Below are positions 1 to 5,218 of a DNA stretch of 5,218 nucleotides, piece by piece (the stretch's first letter is position 1; each line of letters begins with the position of its first letter). This stretch comes from Anaerolineae bacterium (GTDB lineage: Bacteria; Chloroflexota; Anaerolineae; J102). The stretch is from NCBI GenBank assembly GCA_026985975.1, contig JALSPL010000050.1, positions 1 to 5,218 of the forward strand. The letters run 5' to 3'. The position numbers and the translations under genes were made by a program. The notes under the pieces are model-generated. The model did no database searches and had not been told where the DNA came from. It saw nothing but the letters and a program-made list of their open reading frames with translations.

Positions 1-1
1 A

Positions 2-403
2 GACCTGGCGCTATCGCTCTACGACGAATTGTTGGCCGATCAGGGCCCGGCAGTGGTGCAGCGTCTGTTGAACCGGGTGGGGCGACGCATGGCCGATCAA
101 TATCGGCATCAGATGCGCGGCCTGGCGCTGCAAGAACGGGTGAAGACCTTCTCGGCGTTGCTGGATGCTCGCGGCATCATGTCCGACACCAACGTGGAAG
201 ATGACGCCATCATCCTGCACGAATACAACTGCCCCTATCACGAGCTGGCCGCTGCGCATCAGGAGATCTGCGAGATGGAGCAGAAGATGCTTTCGCAGGT
301 GCTGGGCGCCGACGTAGAGCTGGTGGATCGTATCGTAGACGGGCATCATCGTTGTTCCTTTGTCGTGAAAAAAACGGTCGCCCCGCCAGCGCCCGCCGCA
401 TAA
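2..403 (+). CDS. sufR: SufR-like Fe-S-sensing transcriptional regulator, C-terminal part (5' truncated)
   Basis: The frame is open from the first bases of the window to a TAA at 401-403, giving 133 residues. The N-terminal winged-helix DNA-binding domain expected for this family (about 210-250 aa in total) lies upstream of the window, so the start cannot be seen. The visible part is the helical and sensory C-terminal half. It contains HEYNCPYHELA, then an ICEMEQ segment, then DGHHRCSF. The three cysteines (nt 230-232, 269-271, 353-355) are spaced C-X12-C-X27-C. This matches, as I remember it, the three-cysteine pattern of actinobacterial SufR; cyanobacterial SufR has a fourth cysteine inside the X27 segment that is absent here. 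Family knowledge: SufR binds an Fe-S cluster through these cysteines and represses suf transcription. Its place directly upstream of sufCBDS on the same strand supports that role. The protein ends in a Pro/Ala-rich tail. Assignment to the ArsR/DeoR-like SufR group is solid; the repressor direction is inferred. Confidence 0.82.
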   Translation, partial: DLALSLYDELLADQGPAVVQRLLNRVGRRMADQYRHQMRGLALQERVKTFSALLDARGIMSDTNVEDDAIILHEYNCPYHELAAAHQEICEMEQKMLSQVLGADVELVDRIVDGHHRCSFVVKKTVAPPAPAA

Positions 404-444
404 GACGTTGGATATTCGGCATTGGCTACTCGATCTCATCAATG

Positions 445-505
445 CCCCCAATCCCCAACCCCAATCCTGATTCCCAATCCCAATCCCAATCCTAATCCTA
501 ATCCC
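445..505. repeat. C-rich hexamer tandem repeat in the sufR-sufC spacer
   Basis: The stretch is a degenerate tandem array built on AATCCC/AATCCT. C-runs begin at 473, 479, 485, 491, 497 and 503, an exact 6-bp period. Looser copies with 4-5 C's begin at 445, 453 and 459, and a shorter C-pair at 466. The complementary strand therefore has G-runs of 3-5 separated mostly by ATT or TT, a pattern compatible with G-quadruplex folding; the + strand could form an i-motif. It lies about 30 nt upstream of the sufC start, where a promoter, operator or leader would be expected. The array is certain; any regulatory role is speculation. Confidence 0.85.
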
Positions 506-518
506 AAATTTTACATAC

Positions 519-522
519 GGAG
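519..522 (+). promoter_or_regulatory. Weak ribosome binding site of sufC
   Basis: GGAG at 519-522 (in ACGGAGA) is the only purine-rich Shine-Dalgarno candidate before the sufC ATG at 535. The gap of 12 nt is longer than the usual 5-9, so initiation may be suboptimal. The ATG is fixed by the conserved SufC N-terminus rather than by this site. Confidence 0.5.
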
Positions 523-534
523 ACGCAACTCACC

Positions 535-1368
<834 letters not shown>

Positions 1369-1376
1369 AACGATAC

Positions 1377-1381
1377 AGGAG
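1377..1381 (+). promoter_or_regulatory. Ribosome binding site of sufB
   Basis: AGGAG sits 9 nt before the ATG at 1391, inside the 22-nt sufC-sufB gap. It selects 1391 over in-frame upstream codons that would run back through the end of sufC. It is the clearest Shine-Dalgarno in the window. Confidence 0.85.
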
Positions 1382-1390
1382 ATAAAAAAT

Positions 1391-2809
1391 ATGGCAACAG
1401 AAGCAGATCGTAAAGCGCTGGAAGGCCTGAAAGAAGAATATGAATATGGCTGGAAATCGGAATCGGATTACGCGTATGTGGCCCGCAAGGGGCTGGATCA
1501 CGCAGTGGTCGACCAGATTTCCGATTTGAAAGAAGAGCCCGACTGGATGCGCGAGTTTCGCCACAAGTCCCTGGATATCTTCCTGGCCAAACCCATGCCC
1601 AACTGGGGGCCCGACCTCAGCGAGATCGATTTCGACGACATCTACTACTACATCAAGCCCACCGACGAGGAAAGCTCCGGCGATTGGGATGATGTGCCCG
1701 CCTACATTCGCGACACCTTCGATCGCCTGGGCGTGCCCGAAGCCGAGCGCAAATTCCTGGCCGGGCTGGGCGCGCAGTTCGAGTCGGAGATGGTGTATCA
1801 TTCGCTGAAAAAAGAGTGGGAGAAGCTGGGCGTCATCTTCCTCAGCATCGAGGATGGCCTCAAGCAGCATCCCGAGCTCTTCCGCGAATACTTCGCCACT
1901 GTCATCCCCCCCACCGACAACAAATTCGCGGCCCTGAACAGCGCTGTGTGGTCGGGCGGCTCCTTCATCTATGTGCCGCCGGGCGTCAAGCTGGATATTC
2001 CCTTGCAGGCCTATTTTCGCATCAACGCCGAGGCCGTGGGCCAGTTCGAACGCACCCTCATCATCGTGGACGAAGGCGCCAGCATCCATTACATCGAAGG
2101 CTGCACCGCGCCCATCTACGATAAAAACAGCCTGCACAGCGGCGTCATCGAGATTATCGTCAAGAAAAACGCCCGGATGCGCTACACCACCGTGCAGAAC
2201 TGGTCCAACAACGTCTTCAATCTGGTCACCCAGCGGGCCCTGGCCTACGAGGGCGCCAGCATGGAATGGGTGGACAGCAACCTGGGCTCCCGCATCACCA
2301 TGAAATACCCGGCGGTGATTATGCTGGGCGAACGCGCCCACGGCGAGGTGCTGAGCATGGCCTTCGCTGGCAAGGGCCAGGTGCAGGACGCGGGCGGCAA
2401 GGTGATCCACGCTGCGCCCAACACCTCCTCCAAGATCATCTCCAAATCCATCAGCAAGGATGGCGGTCGGGCCTCCTATCGGGGTCTGCTCAAAGTCACG
2501 CCCGGCGCGCATGGCTCCAAATCGCAGGTGGTGTGCGACGCCCTGCTGCTGGACCCCGACTCCCGCTCCGACACCTATCCCTACATCGAGGTGGCCGAGG
2601 ATGATGTGGAGGTCGGGCACGAGGCCTCGGTCAGCAAGATCAACGAGGAACAGCTTTTCTACCTGATGAGCCGCGGCATTAGCGAGGATGAAGCCACCAG
2701 CATGATCGTGGGCGGCTTCATTGAACCCCTGGTCAAAGAGCTGCCTATGGAATACGCGGTGGAGCTCAACCGCCTCATTCAATTGCAGATGGAAGGGAGT
2801 ATCGGGTAA
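1391..2809 (+). CDS. sufB: SufB, Fe-S cluster scaffold subunit of SufBC2D
   Basis: This 472-aa protein has the usual SufB length and a right-handed beta-helix family sequence. SufB is the main site of cluster assembly and accepts sulfur from the desulfurase system. Landmarks are DNKFAALNSAVWSGG from residue 176, YVPPGVKLDIPLQAYFR after it, HYIEGCTAP with C238, and a C-terminal assembly site of C382 (VVCDALLL) plus H410-E411 (GHE). The C382-H410 spacing of 28 equals that of E. coli SufB C405-H433, recalled from the literature; C238 corresponds to E. coli C254. These two are the only cysteines in the protein. The N-terminal half has none, so no extra CxxC cluster motif is present. No intein interrupts the gene, although sufB is a frequent intein site. 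The start at 1391 is set by AGGAG 9 nt upstream and a typical MATEADRKALEGL N-terminus. The stop overlaps the sufD start in TAATG, suggesting translational coupling. Confidence 0.98.
   Translation: MATEADRKALEGLKEEYEYGWKSESDYAYVARKGLDHAVVDQISDLKEEPDWMREFRHKSLDIFLAKPMPNWGPDLSEIDFDDIYYYIKPTDEESSGDWDDVPAYIRDTFDRLGVPEAERKFLAGLGAQFESEMVYHSLKKEWEKLGVIFLSIEDGLKQHPELFREYFATVIPPTDNKFAALNSAVWSGGSFIYVPPGVKLDIPLQAYFRINAEAVGQFERTLIIVDEGASIHYIEGCTAPIYDKNSLHSGVIEIIVKKNARMRYTTVQNWSNNVFNLVTQRALAYEGASMEWVDSNLGSRITMKYPAVIMLGERAHGEVLSMAFAGKGQVQDAGGKVIHAAPNTSSKIISKSISKDGGRASYRGLLKVTPGAHGSKSQVVCDALLLDPDSRSDTYPYIEVAEDDVEVGHEASVSKINEEQLFYLMSRGISEDEATSMIVGGFIEPLVKELPMEYAVELNRLIQLQMEGSIG
2794..2799 (+). promoter_or_regulatory. 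Ribosome binding site of sufD inside the end of sufB
   Basis: AGGGAG lies 9 nt before the ATG at 2809, within the last codons of sufB. Together with the TAATG stop-start overlap it favours 2809 over the next in-frame ATG at 2824, which has no comparable site, and points to coupled translation of SufB and SufD. Confidence 0.75.
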
Positions 2810-4128
2810 TGACCACGAAAACTATGACGAAAGATAAAATTTCGGTGGCGGCGGTTCGTCGCCTTAGCAAACGCTACAACGAGCCCGAATGGCTGCGCTT
2901 CGCCCGGCTCATGGCCTGGGAGACTTTCGAATCGCTGCCCTGGCCCACCTACAAAGAAGAAACCTGGCGACGCACCCGTCTCACCGGCTTCAAGCTGGAG
3001 GATTATCGCCTGCCTGCCGTGGACGCAGCCCTGCTTCCCTCCCGCGGGGCTCTGCCCGAGCATCTTCAGCAAGAGCTGGCGCAGATCGATAGCGCCGGCG
3101 TGCTCATTTTGCAGGATGGCGCGCTGATCTACCGGGAATTGGATGCGGCGCTGGCGCAGAAAGGCGTGATTTTCACTGATCTGCGCGGGGCTCTGGCGGA
3201 AAACGTCGAGCTGGTGCAGGTGCACCTGAGTGCTCTGGTGCGGGCGCGCGAGAACAAATTTGCGGCCCTGCACTATGCTTTGTGGCAAAATGGCGCATTT
3301 CTCTACGTTCCCCGCAACGTCGCCATCGAAAAACCTTTGCAGGTCCTCATTGTGCAGGGCGAGGGCCTGGCCGGTTTTCATCACAGCCTGCTGGTGGGCG
3401 AAGAAAACAGCGAAGCTGTGGTCGTCGAAGATTTCGTGGGCTCGCGACAGGGCATGAGCGACAGCGTGGCCGAGGTCTTCGTGCATCAATCCGCCCGCAT
3501 GCACTATCTGCGCCTGCAAAATCTGGACAAGACCGCCTGGAATTTCGCCACCCAGCGGGCCTCGGTGGGCCGCAACGCGCTTTATCGGCAGTTGCAGGCC
3601 AGTTGGGGCGGCAAACTCAGCAAAGTCTGGATCGATCTGGAGATGGATGAACCGGGCGGGCATGGCGAGCTGCTGGGGCTTTACTTCCCGCGGGATCGTC
3701 AGCACCTGGATCATCACACCAACCAGAATCACAAAGAGCCCCGCTGCACCAGCGATCTGTTGTTCAAGGGCGCGCTGGAGGACCACGCCCGCTCGGTCTA
3801 TCAGGGCATGATCCACGTGATGCACGGCGCCCAGCGCACCGACGCCTATCAGAAAAACGACAACCTCATCCTCAGCGACCACGCCCGCGCCGATTCCATC
3901 CCGGGCCTGGAGATCGAGGCCGACGACGTGCGCTGCACCCACGGCGCCACCAGCGCCAAGGTGCCCGAGGAGTACATCTTCTACCTCATGGCCCGCGGCC
4001 TCAGTCGCCAGACCGCCAAGCGCATGATCGTGCAGGGCTTCTTCGAGGAAGTCATCAACCGCGTGCCCGTCCCCGGCGTCCGCGCCAAGCTGGAAACAGA
4101 AATCGCCCATCGCGTCGGAATCGAGTAG
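2809..4128 (+). CDS. sufD: SufD, partner scaffold subunit of SufBC2D
   Basis: This 439-aa protein is a paralogue of SufB and forms with it the heterodimer on which the SufC pair sits. Family knowledge: SufD is needed for iron acquisition and contributes ligands at the SufB-SufD interface. The N-terminal part is the variable helical domain, with EPEWLRFARLMAWETFESLPWP near the start, typical of SufD. The beta-helix core follows: ENKFAALHYALWQNG from residue 148 mirrors SufB DNKFAALNSAVW. Later come a His-rich HHTNQNHKEPRC stretch (C313) and the C-terminal EADDVRCTHGAT with C376 and H378. The C-x-H pair matches E. coli SufD C358/H360 as I recall it. The end, EEYIFYLMARGL and MIVQGFFEEV, is the normal SufB/SufD family C-terminus. 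The start at 2809 overlaps the sufB stop by 1 nt and has a good ribosome binding site. A tandem repeat begins immediately after the stop. Confidence 0.97.
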   Translation: MTTKTMTKDKISVAAVRRLSKRYNEPEWLRFARLMAWETFESLPWPTYKEETWRRTRLTGFKLEDYRLPAVDAALLPSRGALPEHLQQELAQIDSAGVLILQDGALIYRELDAALAQKGVIFTDLRGALAENVELVQVHLSALVRARENKFAALHYALWQNGAFLYVPRNVAIEKPLQVLIVQGEGLAGFHHSLLVGEENSEAVVVEDFVGSRQGMSDSVAEVFVHQSARMHYLRLQNLDKTAWNFATQRASVGRNALYRQLQASWGGKLSKVWIDLEMDEPGGHGELLGLYFPRDRQHLDHHTNQNHKEPRCTSDLLFKGALEDHARSVYQGMIHVMHGAQRTDAYQKNDNLILSDHARADSIPGLEIEADDVRCTHGATSAKVPEEYIFYLMARGLSRQTAKRMIVQGFFEEVINRVPVPGVRAKLETEIAHRVGIE

Positions 4129-4129
4129 A

Positions 4130-4205
4130 ATTTGGTAGAGATTCGATAGAGATTCGATAGAGGTTCGATAGAGATTCGATAGAGATTCGATAGAGATTGA
4201 TGGAG
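4130..4205. repeat. 11-bp tandem repeat (ATTCGATAGAG) after sufD
   Basis: Five full units occupy 4141-4195 (starts 4141, 4152, 4163, 4174, 4185). Four are identical and the third begins with G instead of A. A degenerate copy with two mismatches precedes them at 4130-4140, and a shortened, diverged copy follows at 4196-4205 (ATTGATGGAG). The array starts two bases after the sufD stop. The unit is close to one turn of the DNA helix, and the + strand is purine-rich with few C's. On the - strand it reads open in some frames, but only as repeat peptide. Confidence 0.95.
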
Positions 4206-4247
4206 GTTCACGGGGATTTTCAATCTCTACCAATCTCCATCAATCTC
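4193..4247 (+). other. Long inverted repeat / predicted RNA hairpin between sufD and sufS
   Basis: Positions 4193-4208 pair with 4232-4247: 15 Watson-Crick pairs plus one G-U (4206/4234), with a 23-nt loop (4209-4231). The 5' arm is the diverged end of the 11-bp array; the 3' arm is in a short run of 10-bp units (4221, 4231, 4241; CAATCTCYAY). What follows is C/T-mixed and not a uniform U-tract, so a classical intrinsic terminator is not supported. An attenuator, an mRNA-stabilising hairpin or a by-product of inverted repeat copies are all possible. Confidence 0.6.
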
Positions 4248-4250
4248 CAT
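4221..4250. repeat. Three 10-bp pyrimidine-rich units
   Basis: CAATCTCTAC (4221) is followed by two identical copies of CAATCTCCAT (4231, 4241). These are close to the reverse complement of the diverged 11-bp units upstream (for example GAGATTGATGG), so the spacer looks like one repeat family present in both orientations. They run directly into the 7-bp array. Confidence 0.8.
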
Positions 4251-4318
4251 TCTCCATTCTCCATTCTCCATTCTTCATTCTTCACTCTTCATTCTTCATT
4301 CTTCATTCATCATTCTTC
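4249..4318. repeat. 7-bp tandem repeat (ATTCTYC), 10 units, in the sufS leader
   Basis: Ten uninterrupted 7-bp units: three ATTCTCC (4249, 4256, 4263), then ATTCTTC at 4270, 4277, 4291, 4298 and 4312, with single-base variants ACTCTTC at 4284 and ATTCATC at 4305. A degenerate eleventh unit (ACTCCCT) follows at 4319. The array ends 11 nt before the sufS ATG and lies in the predicted mRNA leader. It has no G and leaves no room for a Shine-Dalgarno sequence. Confidence 0.95.
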
Positions 4319-4329
4319 ACTCCCTTCCC

Positions 4330-5218
4330 ATGCCCGACATAAACGCCATCCGAGCCGATTTTCCCATTCTCGACCAGCAGGTGCATGGCAAGCCGCTGAT
4401 TTATCTCGACAACGCCGCCACCTCGCAAAAGCCGCAGCAGGTCATCGACGCCCTGGCCCGCTACTACCGGCAGGATAACGCCAACGTGCATCGCGGCATC
4501 CACGCCCTGGCCGAGCGGGCCACCGCCGCCTATGAGCAGGCCCGGCTCAAGGTCGCCCGCTTTGTCAACGCGTCCAGCGCCAGCGAGATCGTGTTCACGC
4601 GTAACGCCACCGAGGCCATCAACCTGGTGGCCAACGCCTGGGGCCGGGCCCATTTGCGCCCGGGCGACGAGGTGTTGATCACGCAGATGGAGCACCACGC
4701 CAACATCGTGCCCTGGCAGCTTGTGACGCAGGCCACCGGCGCTACGTTGCGCTATGTGCCGGTCACCGCTGCCGGCGAGCTGAACTTCGAGGCGCTGGAT
4801 GATCTGCTGAGCGAGCGCACCAGGGTCTTCGCATTCACCGCCATGTCCAACGTGTTGGGAACCATCAATCCGGTGGCGGAGCTGACAGCCAAAGCCCGCG
4901 CGGTGGGAGCCATCACCGTGGTGGATGGCGCCCAGAGCGTTCCCCATCTCCCCACCGACGTGCAGGCCCTGGACGTGGATTTTCTGGCCTTTTCGGGCCA
5001 CAAGATGCTGGGGCCCACGGGCGTCGGCGCGCTGTATGGCAAGCGGGCGCTGCTGGAGGCCATGCCGCCATTCATGGGCGGCGGCGAGATGATCCGCGAA
5101 GTGTTCATGGATCACAGCACCTGGGAGGATGCGCCTCTGAAGTTCGAGGCTGGCACGCCCGCCATCGCCGAGGCCATCGCTTTTGGCGCCGCGGTCGATT
5201 ATCTGACTGCGCTGGGCA
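4330..5218 (+). CDS. sufS: SufS, group II cysteine desulfurase (3' truncated by window end)
   Basis: SufS is a PLP enzyme that converts L-cysteine to alanine and passes the persulfide sulfur on, usually through SufE or SufU, to the SufBC2D scaffold. The frame is open from ATG 4330 to the window edge, 296 codons of an expected roughly 405-415. The N-terminus (IRADFPIL, then LDNAATSQKP from L26 and NVHRGIHAL) is characteristic of SufS/CsdA. PLP-site residues are visible: RNATEAIN from R91, M120-E-H-H with H123, VDGAQ with D199 and Q202, and SGHKMLGPTG with the Schiff-base lysine K225. GGGEMI and FEAGTP follow. The catalytic cysteine (E. coli C364) lies beyond the window and cannot be checked. 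The start is chosen from family alignment, about seven residues before RADFPIL; there is no Shine-Dalgarno, as the leader is G-free. It lies 201 nt after sufD on the same strand, so it is probably the same operon but possibly separately controlled. Confidence 0.95.
   Translation, partial: MPDINAIRADFPILDQQVHGKPLIYLDNAATSQKPQQVIDALARYYRQDNANVHRGIHALAERATAAYEQARLKVARFVNASSASEIVFTRNATEAINLVANAWGRAHLRPGDEVLITQMEHHANIVPWQLVTQATGATLRYVPVTAAGELNFEALDDLLSERTRVFAFTAMSNVLGTINPVAELTAKARAVGAITVVDGAQSVPHLPTDVQALDVDFLAFSGHKMLGPTGVGALYGKRALLEAMPPFMGGGEMIREVFMDHSTWEDAPLKFEAGTPAIAEAIAFGAAVDYLTALG

Noticed and set aside
368..374. A7 run near the end of the regulator as a programmed slippage site
   Set aside because: It lies only about ten codons before the stop, so slippage would change only the Pro/Ala tail; nothing else supports recoding.
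418..446. Inverted repeat GGCATTG/CAATGCC as terminator or operator
   Set aside because: Seven pairs with a 15-nt loop and no U-tract is within chance expectation; kept only as a weak operator candidate.
1391..2809. Intein or frameshift in sufB
   Set aside because: The reading frame is continuous at normal family length, with no splicing-domain sequence at the usual insertion points.
2779..4233. 484-codon open frame on the - strand opposite sufD
   Set aside because: It is a shadow of sufD; its first residues are only the translated 11-bp repeat (SIESLSNLYR-like), not a real N-terminus.
4193..4260. Rho-independent terminator after sufD
   Set aside because: The hairpin is long but AT-mixed and is followed by a C/T repeat instead of a U-run, and the next gene belongs to the same pathway.
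4130..4318. CRISPR array
   Set aside because: Units of 7-11 bp are contiguous with no spacers; CRISPR repeats are about 23-47 bp with unique spacers.
4197..4478. 93-codon + strand frame running from the repeats into sufS
   Set aside because: It translates the pyrimidine repeats (HSSFFTLHSSF-like) and then the wrong frame of sufS.

Overview
The window carries most of a bacterial SUF iron-sulfur cluster assembly operon, all on the + strand. In order it holds the 3' end of a SufR-like cluster-sensing regulator (2-403), sufC (535-1368), sufB (1391-2809), sufD (2809-4128) and the first 296 codons of the cysteine desulfurase gene sufS (4330 to the window edge). All five reading frames are intact where visible, and their family-diagnostic residues are present. 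There is no insertion sequence, tRNA, rRNA, CRISPR array or intein.

How the genes work together: SufS would remove sulfur from cysteine as a persulfide. SufB, SufC and SufD would form the SufBC2D scaffold, where SufC ATP hydrolysis remodels the SufB-SufD interface so that a nascent Fe-S cluster can be built. The upstream regulator keeps three cysteines spaced C-X12-C-X27-C, as in SufR proteins that bind an Fe-S cluster and repress the suf operon when clusters are sufficient. sufC, sufB and sufD are tightly packed (22-nt gap, then a 1-nt overlap) and are surely one transcript. sufR-sufC (131 nt) and sufD-sufS (201 nt) are separated by longer spacers.

The unusual part is those two spacers, which are largely simple repeats. 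The sufR-sufC spacer holds a C-rich hexamer array (AATCCC/AATCCT) whose complement is rich in G-runs. The sufD-sufS spacer starts with a purine-rich array of an 11-bp unit (ATTCGATAGAG) directly after the sufD stop. It passes through a 16-bp inverted repeat and ends in a pyrimidine-rich array of a 7-bp unit (ATTCTYC). The 116 nt before the G of the sufS start codon contain no G at all, so sufS has no recognisable Shine-Dalgarno sequence.

Organism: a GC-rich bacterium. The regulator-C-B-D-S order, the sequence style of SufB/SufC and the habit of low-complexity pyrimidine repeats between genes fit Chloroflexota (Anaerolineae/Caldilineae-like) best. This is inference from memory and has low to moderate confidence. 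The protein system is well known; I see no new multi-gene system. Novelty, if any, lies in the repeat-built intergenic leaders.
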